In this document: one piece after another, positions 54,116 to 63,714 of the stretch | Layout: each line of letters starts with the position of its first letter | How positions within the stretch are numbered: position 1 is the stretch's first letter | Origin: Echinarachnius parma | Lineage: Eukaryota > Echinodermata > Echinoidea > Clypeasteroida > Echinarachniidae | NCBI GenBank assembly: GCA_037951105.1 | Contig: JBAMJV010007462.1 | Location: 1-64,000, forward strand | Length of the DNA stretch: 64,000 nucleotides | Reading direction: 5' to 3' | Notes under the pieces: model-generated | Told to the model about the DNA's origin: nothing | Database searches by the model: none | The model's input: the letters and a program-made list of their open reading frames with translations, nothing else | Program-made: the position numbers and the translations under genes

Positions 54116-54269
54116 ATGTATCACGTGATTGGCGTTGCCATGGTTACGAGCAAATATTTGTTTGGGGGGTCAGCATTTCTTGGTAGCTGGGTTCATAACC
54201 TATCCTCTGATACCAACATTTCCGTGCCCGTCGGGGGGTGCTACGGATTTCATTTTTTCTGCCTCGGCT
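54116..54269 (+). repeat. Second direct copy of the CGTTGCCATGGTTACGAGCA unit
   Basis: TATCACGTGATTGGCGTTGC to GGCTCATGGACT repeats 53590-53770 with moderate divergence (TTAGCATTTCTCGG versus TCAGCATTTCTTGG). Its end, CATGGACT, became the target duplication of FB-ii. Confidence 0.75.
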
Positions 54270-54793
54270 CATGGACTGGTGACACGACATTTGCTCCGCC
54301 GACATATGCTCCGCCGACAATTGCTCCGAAAAATGCGACAAATGCTCCGCGACAAATGCTCCGCGATATTTGCTCCGCCGACATTTGCTCCGCCGGACAA
54401 TTGCTCCGCCGACAAATGCTCCGCCCGACATTTGCTCCGCCGACAAATGCTCCACCGACATTTGCTCCGCCGACAAATGCTCCGCCGACATTTGCTCCGC
54501 CGACAAATGCTCCGCCGACATTTGCTCCGCCGACAATTGCTCCGCCGACAAATGCTCCGAGATGCGACAATTGCTCCGCCGACATTTGCTCCCGCCGACA
54601 ATTACTCCGCCGACAAATGCTCCGAAGATGCGATAATTGCTCCGCCGAAAATGCTTCGAATATGCGAACAATTGCTTAGCCGACAATTGTTCCGCCGAAA
54701 TATGCTCCGGAGATACGACATTTGCTCCGGTTGACAATTGCTCCGCAGAAATGTATGCTCTGAAGATGACAGTACTTCATATGGTCCAAAAAC

Positions 54794-55796
54794 AACATAT
54801 GTTTCTCAACCATAATTGTTCCACCGACATTTACTCCGCTGAAGATTAAACTCTTGAATGAATTCTCAAGTACCTTTGGTATGAAGTGCGCTTTTATATG
54901 TTATGCGAATCTCTTGTGAAATTGGAGTACAATCGATTCAGTAACCATCGATTCATTAAAATATTGTATTGGCTGGTTTGTTTGTTTCTACGTTTCTTTA
55001 TACAGGGTGTGTGGTGGGGGGGGGGGGGGGGGGGGGGGGGGAGGCAGTCAAGCCCAGTGTTGTAAGGATGCGTGACCCCTGCAGCCTGCATCTAGTAGCA
55101 GAAGGGGAGGCGCAATAAACACACAACACTGGCTTTAGTTTTTGATGTTACATTGGGGTTCGACTGGAGTCGAACCACGGACCCTCATAGTATCCGAAAA
55201 TGCTGTGATGAATAGTATACTGTTCCAAGCAATCATCAATGCGAAGGGCATGATACTGGTGTTAAGATCGATCATGAATAGAAAAAAACAAAAGTCTTAT
55301 AATCACTGCATTTGTATTACTCAGACTCTTTATGAATCAAGAACTTGTTCCGCATTAGTTCAAAATTTATCCACGTTTTATCAAAATTCAAAGAACGTTA
55401 TTTTCACCCACTGTTAAATTTTCGGAGTTCCAATTTTGTTTAGATTTGTTCATCGTTCACTGAACAACGAGGGCCCAATTTGTGACACTTCTAAACGGCC
55501 CCCCCCCCCCCCCCCACTCCCGTAAACGATTAAGGCTGCCTTATTGTCCAACAGAAAAGCACAAACTTCCAATGCATTTTGCGTTCTTATAAACGGAAGG
55601 ATTGGCAGGAAGTACCAGAAAATTGAAATTCAATAATCTAAGGAATTGAGGGGTCCTCTTACCTCCACAGTGAGGTAAGATGGACACTTTACCCCCTTTA
55701 GTGACTATGACGTCATATTCCATAAAAAGCAATATGTGATCAATTTTATTGTTAATTGTGAAGAATAGATTGTCTTCTGGACGATGTGATCTTTAT
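54794..55796. other. Loop of FB-ii: no gene; G and C runs
   Basis: A ~25-base G run at 55017-55041, a C run at about 55500-55516, and a short inverted GGTTCGACTGGAGTCGAACC (about 55157-55176). No coding motif. Confidence 0.5.
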
Positions 55797-55800
55797 TTAA

Positions 55801-55921
55801 AGGGGTAGTACAGTTTTGGTAAGGCTGAACTTTAGTAACCAACCCTGGACAGTTACTTGATAAACTAATGGTTATAACTCCACCGTGCTCGAATGGTATA
55901 CAAAGTAAAAGTAAAACGCCT
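55801..55921. mobile_element. TTAA-type MITE, copy G (left end only)
   Basis: TTAA (55797-55800) then AGGGGTAGTACAGTTTTGGT and family sequence for ~110 bp, up to the inner edge of the FB-ii right arm. The rest of the MITE is missing. Confidence 0.8.
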
Positions 55922-56392
55922 GTTTTTGGACCATTTGAAGTACTGTCATCTTCAGAGCATATATTTCTGCGGAGCAATTGTCACCGGAGCAAATGTCGTA
56001 TCTCCGGAGCATATTTCGGCGGAACAATTGTCGGCTAAGCAATAATATTCGAAGCATTTTCGGCGGAGCAATTGTCGCATCTTCGGAGCTTTTGTCGGCG
56101 GAGTAATTGTCGGCGGAGCAAATGTCGGCGGAGCAATTGTCGCATCTTCGGAGCATTTGTCGGCGGAGCAATTGTCGGCGGAGCAAATGTCGGCGGAGCA
56201 TTTGTCGGCGGAGCAAATGTCGGTGGAGCATTTGTCGGAGGAGCAAATGTCGGCGGAGCATTTGTCGGCGGAGCAATTGTCGGCGGAGCAAATGTCGGCG
56301 GAGCAAATATCGCGAAGCATTTGTCGCGGAGCATTTGTCGCATTTTTTCGGAGCAAATGTCGGCGGAGCATATGTCATGGAACCCATGGACT

Positions 56393-57395
56393 AGTAGGGA
56401 GTATCACGTAATGTTCCTCTCCGACGGATTAGATCCCGCTGGAACATTCCATGATGTTCCCGACAACAAATATTACAAAGTAAATTTCTGTTATGTTGTA
56501 TGATTTAGTTTATGCACACAAGTAGCAAATTGTCGCCCTTTTGTTTTGCAACCTTCGCTTGCCATGGTATCGAGCAGGGATTATGATTTGTTAGTTTAGC
56601 ATTCGGTCAAAATTGACCCTACCATGGGGTCATAAAATGCGACATAGAACAAAAACTACTAAACCGAACTTACTGATCTTGTTTTTTTCTCAGTGAAAGA
56701 ATCCCCACCCGGTAAATATCTGTCCAAATATTTCCGGAAGTAGGCCTACACATTTTCGTTTTATTTGGATCACCCTGTTTAAACATATCGATGACATCCT
56801 CTATGTTCTATTCTTCTTTCGAGTTTAAGTAGAGGGCTAGCGGCAATACTAGACTACAAACTATAATGTTTCTACTCGAATTAGGATTCTGCATACAATA
56901 CCAGTTTTAATTAATTTAGTCCTTGGGGGTGGACCACCCGGCCTTAGATAGAAAACAAATAGATTATTAATAATGTCATTAATTTTTCTTTACAATTTTT
57001 AGTCAACCAAAATAGTAAGTCCCAGAAATCTGTTTCATTTTCATTTGTATCCGCGGTAGCCATGGTAGGGGTGTTTGTTTTGCCTAATGTGGTCACATGG
57101 TAGACTTTAGTATAGTGCTTAAAGTTGTTAAAAGATTTGAATATACGGGAGCACATCCAGTGTATCATTACATCTCATCAGCCAGCGGACGTGGTTTGTT
57201 TTTTCTTCGTAAGGATCGTAATTTCGCAGTTAGGAAGGGTCAGAATCAATCACTTCAAAAGGTTAATAATCCCGATTACTGTTTTTACATTCTGATCTGG
57301 CCACAGTTTTTTTTTTCTTTTTCCAATTATTGTAACTACCATGGCAACCAGAGAGACCTTGTCCTTGTCCTCTTGTATAAATACTGAGAATCTAC
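56393..57395. other. No gene recognised; possible transposon end
   Basis: CTTGCCATGGTATCGAGCAG at ~56558 resembles the repeat unit at 53606. TTTTATTTGGATCACCCTGT (56759-56778) resembles the ACAGGGTG-type end at 2204 in inverse, suggesting a related DNA-transposon fragment. No coding motif. Confidence 0.4.
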
Positions 57396-57470
57396 ATCGA
57401 ACGGGATTTGAACTCGGATCGCCTGCGTTGATAACCCATCACTCTCCCCCACTTTGCCACAGCAAGCTGG
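57396..57470 (-). tRNA. tRNA-like sequence (SINE head)
   Basis: Minus strand: TGGCAAAGTGGGGGAGAG fits the A box and GAGTTCAAATCCCG the B box with tRNA spacing; between them is ATGGGTTATCAACGCAGG, a possible anticodon arm. Stems are imperfect, so it is a tRNA-derived relic or a SINE promoter. Confidence 0.5.
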
Positions 57471-58175
57471 CGACAAAAATACATTCGTACATTCGATTGC
57501 CCACCAAACTATACATAATGGCATTATATGATCGGTCGTGCATTTCAGAGTAAAAGTTCCAAATTTGACAGTCTGGTATCGACTACGAATGGGTGATTTC
57601 AAGTATGGTGTTGGGGTTAGTGTTAGTGTTGAGGATGAAAAACTCGGAAAAACTGCCTCTAATCTGAGCTAAACACCAGCTTCCAGATTAAGAGGAGGTC
57701 ACGAACTTTCCGAAAACGATCATACCAAATCGCTACAAACCCTGATATCGATATCAGGATCGATAGTGTTAGTCAACACCAGACAAATATCACCAGAACC
57801 CCTTTAAAATGGTGACGAAAACTTTCATATGCTTACGAATTATAGAGCAAATCGTAATAAAGACTAACCACATGCATGCATTGAACACCATAATTAGAAG
57901 AAAATATTCAAACCATTCACTTGATCGGTACGATGTTAGTGGATATTCCCTATTTTTCGTGGAATTCGTAACTAAACTCGCAAGAAATGTGCGCGACTCT
58001 CTTTAAAAAATTGAATGCCCGCCGCGCGCAGAGACACATCGCTAGCACTAGCGGTTTGCATAGCCGACGATGAAGGCATAACTCGCAGTGGCAACACGGT
58101 ACAAGTTCGGAGTGAATATCGATAGTACGTGACATGATATAGTTTGATTAAATCTGTCACGTGATCATTAGGGAT

Positions 58176-58262
58176 TCTGTGGCGGAGTGGGTAAGGCCGG
58201 TCGCACGTGTATCACGTAATAAATTAATTGTTAGAAGTGGGTTCGAGTCCCCGATGTGGTAA
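58176..58262 (+). tRNA. tRNA-like sequence with long variable region
   Basis: TGGCGGAGTGGGTAAGGC fits an A box and GGGTTCGAGTCCCC a B box; they are about 60 bases apart, longer than in a normal class I tRNA and closer to Ser/Leu type. The middle is AT-rich and does not fold well, and a T run follows at 58264. A pol III-type relic is likely; a working tRNA is unlikely. Confidence 0.45.
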
Positions 58263-58720
58263 CTTTTTTTTTTTTTGCCATTATTAAAAACAAATCTCGT
58301 AGAGCTTTGAACTCAATTACAAGTTTTTATAAAATGTCAAAGATGTACAAACAATTGTCAGTGTATACATTACGTACAGGGTCCTCTAGAGGAGTGTGTG
58401 TTGGGGTGGGGGGGGGGGACAAATAATCATCATGAATCACGATGTTTCAAATATAAACTAATGACAACAAGATTCTGATCTTTCTCATTCTCAACATCGA
58501 ACTGAAAAGGTGTAAACTAAGTATTTTGAAAGTAGCAGTCATTCATAGGCTTTTTTAAAACATGGGAGCTAGAACGTATAAGGCCTATTTATCAAAACAT
58601 TCTGGTTTCGAAAATAATTAGCTGCCTGAAAAGGGGGTAACAAGTTTGCAAGAATCACAGGAATTAACCACCTCTGTATGATATTGTACGTGTGGCTCGA
58701 CAAGGCTGGGGGCCATTATC

Positions 58721-58740
58721 CCCCCCCCCCCCCCCCCCCC
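58721..58740. repeat. Poly-C run
   Basis: About 20 Cs preceding ACCTCCGAG. One of many long G/C homopolymers in the window. Confidence 0.85.
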
Positions 58741-59831
58741 ACCTCCGAGATTTGTTTTATTGCTCCAAACCGTAAAGCTCGGACCTACCGTTACTAAATC
58801 ACGTTACGAAATCCTGAAAATCGCTCAATTTCGTGATGTGTGTACAAAACAACTGGCCAATATAAGTTTTCGTTCAAAATAGATACATCGTTGGTTTGGT
58901 CTGGTTTACATTTGTAGTGTTGTTTTGGTGCTCAAAAAGTTAAATTATAGTTAGAAATGAAACAAACAACATAAACAATACAAATGCAGAAGTATAAAAA
59001 CAAAGAAATAATTATGTACATAAAATAATTAATTATAAAAACAATAAAACACATAAGGAAGAAACTGGCTATTCCAATTTGTTTTGATGAATTAATATTC
59101 TATACCAAAATAATGGTCTAAATAATTTATGTAGTGAAAAATGTGAATATCAGATTTATGGGTAAAATATGAATTGTATGTCCTTATTTGCGTAAATTAC
59201 TATAGATATTCAAATTAATACATTCATTAAAAAAATAAGATTTTCATTGCGTTTCATAAACTTCACTTAAGTAAAATTTCACAAATTATCTAGGATGATA
59301 CCTTTTTTTACATGCTTAGACAAACGAAAACACCACCATTTCAGTTCAGAATTGTGATTTGTATGCCCACCTAGCAACAGTAACACTAACACCAGCTCGA
59401 TCTGTACTTGAAATGACTTTCATTTCGATCCCTATGGAAGTTGTTATCTCTATGGAGTTTTGCGTATACATGCTCAACACTAACACTACTGGGCAGATTA
59501 GCAGACGACGCTAAACACCAGCAACCACGTGGCACTGCCGGAAGTACGAGGTCAAACCTCTAACACCAACTCATTTCAAGTACGGTGTTAAGGCTGCAGT
59601 TAGTGTTTAATAAACACTAACACTAGCTCAACACCATCTACGATAGTATATTGTCATATCAATAAACACCGCCTGTCGGAAACGGAAGTTTGTACAACGG
59701 TGAAATCAGAGGTCATCATGTTAACACCATCCTAACACTAAGTCATTTCAAGTATGGTGTTTAAGCCCGATTTAGTGTTTAATAAACACTAACACCAGGT
59801 TTAAACACCATACTTGAAATCACCCATTGTA

Positions 59832-60639
59832 GAGAAATGTTTATATCGACTCACTGCGGAAACGCCCATGTGAGCAATATCGGCCATATCCAAGATTAGT
59901 TCCAATGTATGAAGGCGATTATTCAACAACTTCTATTTTCTGAAACATATATAACAATAGTCAAATAAGCACTTGATGTTTGTATGTTGGCAGTGGCGTA
60001 TATCTAGCGGCCATACACTGGGGACACACCCCACAATAAATTGACAATATGAATTTTAAAAATCCGATAATCAAAGGAGTGGCGAGGCGTGGGGGCACAT
60101 CCCCCCTCCCGAAATAAAAAATAATATGATAACTAAAATAATCATTATACATGTAATTATAAAATTATTCGAGGGGGGGGGGGGGGGTGGGGGGGGGGGG
60201 GGGGTATCATACCTAACCTGTAAAATTAATTAAATATATGTATACAAAGTGTGTCCCGAATATTATGTGAGTGTGGGAAACCAGACCAGGAAAAGTCCTG
60301 TAATGTTTCCGTCATAGTTTTCAAATTCAAAAAGTATCCAGCACTTCAGAAACAAAACATACAATTTCGGAACCAAAAGAAAAGAAAAGCATTTGTTAAA
60401 GTGATTCAAATACAAAATAAATACATATTAAAGCGGAATATTCAAACAGCAAAGGTTGCTTTCATGCCTACTTTCGAATCCGCTTTCATGGTAATCGTAT
60501 ATGAAAAAGAAACTAATCAAATCGTACAATTGATTGTATTTAAAATTGGTTTTATTGATGCATTGGTACTGTACATTGGCATTGTAACAATGTCATCACT
60601 TTTAAATTATTTATTATATAAATATTAATTAAATCTACA
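59832..60639. other. No gene recognised; G runs at 60173-60204
   Basis: A 125-codon frame (60251-60628, plus) has no recognisable domain, although it is Lys/Ile-rich with a hydrophobic C-terminus. It lies just upstream of a LINE 3' UTR and could be a decayed LINE end, but no motif supports that. Confidence 0.35.
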
Positions 60640-61024
60640 GTATCTCATATGATATATTTTGGTTTGTTACTTCCCAACCGGCTGCATCTAAATAGAATAC
60701 ATTCATCGTTACATAGCACTTTCATTTCCACATTTCATCTGCATCCAACGTTAAATTTCATTCCATGTATGCCTAGTTATGTAGCATAATGTGTTAAATT
60801 ATTTCTTTCGAGGACCAACAAAACCTCAGACCGGCAATGTTTAAAATGTTGGTCTCGCACATAATCTCTAATATGTTAGTTCATGGAATTCCGATTATTT
60901 GTTTTTTCTCAATGTATTACTAATGCAATTGTAATGTTTTATGGGAAAGTAAATGTCTTTAGCATTATTATTTTGAATATCATGAGATTATGTTAAAAAT
61001 AAATGAATAAATCAAATCAAATCA
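60640..61024 (+). mobile_element. LINE 3' UTR with (ATCAA)n tail
   Basis: AT-rich sequence ending AAAATAAATGAATAAATCAA and ATCAAATCAA repeats at 61005-61024, typical of CR1/L2 LINE ends with short tandem tails. Coding part not recognised. Confidence 0.55.
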
Positions 61025-61246
61025 ACCAAGGCTTCACGTAATAAATTCAAACATAGGGAAACTGACTAGAAATATTTGATATAATGATAATAATAGGTTG
61101 CTCTTCCGCAGGTTTTCTCAACGCGCTTTACATTTGATATAATGTATTATAAAAGAAAATTAGCACAACAAAATAATTGATTTAACAACTAAGCTATAGC
61201 GCTTGTGATTGATGTGCGTCACAGTTCCTAATTAGCTAACTATGAT

Positions 61247-61452
61247 TATGTGCGAGGAATCACAAAAGTAATGCATTTCTTTTCAGATCAAACAAAGGGT
61301 ATTCTCAGGTTTGATTCCATTAATGGATGCTAAATTGTATTTGCTAACTTTCTTTTAGTTTATGATATTCATTCCTGGTCAGAGCTGACTATAATTATGT
61401 TTGAATTTACTTGATTAAAAAAGCTGCATCAATTCGGTGATTCCTCGCACAT
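61247..61452. repeat. Inverted repeat pair, ~15-bp arms, 200 bp apart
   Basis: TGTGCGAGGAATCAC and GTGATTCCTCGCACA are perfect inverse copies; the sequence between is AT-rich and non-coding. It may be a small MITE. Confidence 0.7.
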
Positions 61453-61974
61453 GCCACCAAGTTGATTTTTATTACCATTTAACAATTACACCGTAATACG
61501 AAACTTATTTGGTCTAATAGGTGCAACTTTGGATCACATGAGACCTGTTACTTTCGTCATATATTTACAAGTGTCGTATTTTTTAAAATCAATAATAACA
61601 GCCTTTACAAACAGGGTCCGAAATCAAGCAACGACATTGTATTGACGATATTAAACGATATTAAAATGCTATTTATTCCATGAGCACCTATTTTAGGAAG
61701 CTGGCTAGCTAGCACCACCCGAAGGGAGTTGATAAATTGCCGCGTCAAGCTCGGAGGGGCATGCAGTGGGCGTGTTTTCGATAACTGGGGTAAAATTAAG
61801 TTGAAGAGTGGACGATTTCATATGAGGCGCTAATATATTTAAATACAAATTATCTATTAAAAATTGACAAGATGAGGAAGACATTTAAATAATGATAGAA
61901 AATTGGGTGTATTAAATCATATATGTAATTGGGACCTCATGAACCCCATGATCAAACACTGGTAGCCGTTTCGA
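61453..61974. other. No gene recognised
   Basis: No coding motif or clear repeat before the start of LINE-D at about 61975. Confidence 0.4.
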
Positions 61975-63556
61975 GAAAAATCTAGTGTAACAGGAGATTT
62001 GCCAGTAAGAATTATTCGTGAATTTTCTTATGAATTATGTGTACCATTGGCCGATATCCTTAATGTGTCTTTTGGAACTGGTATTATTCCTAATCTTTGG
62101 AAGTATGCCCAAATTGTTCCTATACCTAAGAAAAATACACCCACAATTGCTGATCTTAGACCAATAGCTTTAACAAGTCACTTTGCTAAAATATGTGAAT
62201 CCTTTATTGTTAAGTGGTAGCTATTGGAGGATATTGAGGGGAAAATTGATATACATCAATATGGAAATCGGTCAATGGTATCAACTTGTCATTATTTGAT
62301 TAAATTGCTACACCAATTGTATGAAAATGTTGATTCAAACAAGTCTATTTCTACATTAGTTTTAACTGATTTGTCAAAGGTTTTTGATCGAATAGACCAT
62401 AACATTTTGATAAGAAAATTAATTGACTTGAATGTCAGGCCTAGTGTGATTTCATTAGTAGTTAATTTTTTTACAAAATAGGACCCAATGTGTAAAATAT
62501 AGAGGTAACATTTCTGACTCACAATTGATTCATACTGGTGTTCCCCAAGGAACTAAACTAGGCCTTGTACTTTTTTAAATAATGATAAACGATGCTTGTA
62601 AAGATGAAAGTATATCATATTATAAGTATGTCGATGATCTTACACTTGTTGATAGTAGAAATTTATGTACTCAAGTTTCAAGAATGCAAGAATCTCTCAA
62701 TAACTTTCAACATTGGACTAGTGTAAATAATATGAAACTTAATGCAGCCAAATGTCATGCGATGGTTATTACTTTTATGAAACGACCACCATTTTTTGAA
62801 AATTTACTCATTGGGAATGTTGAATTAGATACAGTGGAATCTGCTAAAATTCTTGGGGTCATTGTACAAAGTAATCTCAAATGGGACTTACATATTAAAG
62901 ATACAATCATAAGGTGTAATAGGAAATTGTATATGCTTCGTAGATTGAAATCATTTGATTTTCCTCGTAATGATCTTTTAATTATATACATGGGATACAT
63001 AAGACGAGTACTTGATTATTGTGTCCCGGTTTTTAATGGAAATATTACTCAAGAGCAAATATTAAATTTAGAACGGATTCAAAAGAGAGTCCTTAGAATA
63101 ATATTGGGAGGTGATTATATAACATATGTTAATGCTCTTTCATTGTGCAATTTGATTACATTGGAAGCAAGAAGAAAACAACTTTGTGAACAGTTTGTAA
63201 TATCTTTAGAAAAACACCCTGTTTTTAATGATTGGTTACCAGTTAAAAGAGAAAATAGATACAATTTTAGAAAATCGAATAAATATGACACTTTTAAATG
63301 CAAAACTTTAAGATTTCAAATAGTGCTCTTCCTTACCTTGTTCGTATTTTAAACAATATATAGTTCAACTTTGTATGATCATTTTTTTCTTATACATGTA
63401 TAATTGTGTATTTTGCTGTTTGCATATTTCTTATCGCCTTTTAAACTTTATAACTTTTAATATGTATGTTAATCTTTGCACTTTGTAACAAATGTACAAT
63501 TCAGCCTTTGGCTGCCAACTATTTGATGAATAAACTCTTTTCAATTCAATTCAATG
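61975..63556 (+). mobile_element. LINE-D: 5'-truncated CR1-group LINE
   Basis: Plus-strand reverse transcriptase in three frames: GDLPVRIIREFSYEL, IVPIPKKN, DLRPIALTSHFAKICESFI; then TLVLTDLSKVFDRIDHNIL (motif A); GVPQGTKLG at about 62538-62564; KYVDDLTLVDS (motif C); FQHWTSVNNMKLNAAKCHAM; LGVIVQSNLKWDLHI. It ends with a ~200-bp 3' UTR holding an AGCCTTTGGCT hairpin (63503-63513) and a TTCAA pentanucleotide tail (63538-63555). Stops at 62218 and 62479 and a frameshift near 62575 make it inactive. Endonuclease and ORF1 are missing. Confidence 0.88.
62582..63352 (+). pseudogene. LINE-D reverse transcriptase, palm to C-terminal part
   Basis: The longest LINE-D frame (256 codons): INDACKDESISYYKYVDDL places the catalytic Asp pair at about residues 18-19; MKLNAAKCHAMVITF and LGVIVQSNLKW follow, then the thumb RLKSFDFPRNDLLIIYMGYI and LERIQKRVLRIILG. 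It ends in a frameshifted C-terminus. Motifs A and B lie upstream in other frames. Confidence 0.85.
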
Positions 63557-63618
63557 CATGACCACCAGGAGCCAGTTCTAGGTGGCTCGATGTCTAAACT
63601 TGTTTAGTACTACCTAGT

Positions 63619-63640
63619 TCCCGGGGGGGGGGGGGGGGGT
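63619..63640. repeat. Poly-G run
   Basis: About 20 Gs between the LINE-D tail and the terminal tandem repeat, followed by a second short G run near 63656. Confidence 0.85.
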
Positions 63641-63714
63641 CTGTCCTCATTGAAAGGGGGGTATCATGCGTGACCAAGAAAACGAGTAATTAGGGTGGTT
63701 TTTCACGATCAGGC

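Larger units (their letters stand above)
54278..56384. mobile_element. Foldback element FB-ii of 15-bp repeats, 8-bp target duplication
   Basis: The left arm (54278-54793) is built of GCTCCGCCGACAAAT / GCTCCGCCGACATTT units; the right arm (55922-56384) is the exact inverse plan, ATTTGTCGGCGGAGC. The arms stay complementary beyond the arrays to GACAGTACTTCATATGGTCC / GGACCATTTGAAGTACTGTC. Ends GGTGACACGACAT and (inverse) GGTTCCATGACAT match well. CATGGACT flanks both sides (54270-54277, 56385-56392). Because 15 is a multiple of three, long false frames appear in all phases. The ~1.1-kb loop holds a MITE fragment, G and C runs, and no gene. Confidence 0.9.
57585..59831. mobile_element. TIR element with TGGGTGATTTCAAGTATGGT ends (~2.2 kb)
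   Basis: CTACGAATGGGTGATTTCAA at the left and its near-inverse TTGAAATCACCCATTGTAG at the right; the match extends into GTATGGTGTT and (T)TAGTGTT words. Near the right end the motif is repeated: TCATTTCAAGTACGGTGTTA (59570) and TCATTTCAAGTATGGTGTTT (59744), each followed by AGTGTTTAATAAACACT, a perfect small palindrome. A tRNA-like sequence lies inside. No transposase. Confidence 0.65.

Noticed and set aside
54116..54737. Long Cys/Asp/Ala-rich or Leu/Arg-rich open frames on both strands (up to 201 codons)
   Set aside because: They come from a 15-bp tandem repeat, a multiple of three, which keeps several frames open at once. No non-repetitive domain is present. The same applies to 55872-56503.
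55150..55200. Possible tRNA-like B box (GGTTCGACTCC on the minus strand)
   Set aside because: No A box at proper spacing; the B-box match is part of a short palindrome.
60251..60628. 125-codon plus-strand frame before a LINE 3' UTR
   Set aside because: No LINE C-terminal signature such as IWNSLP and no other domain; kept only as a note in the region entry.
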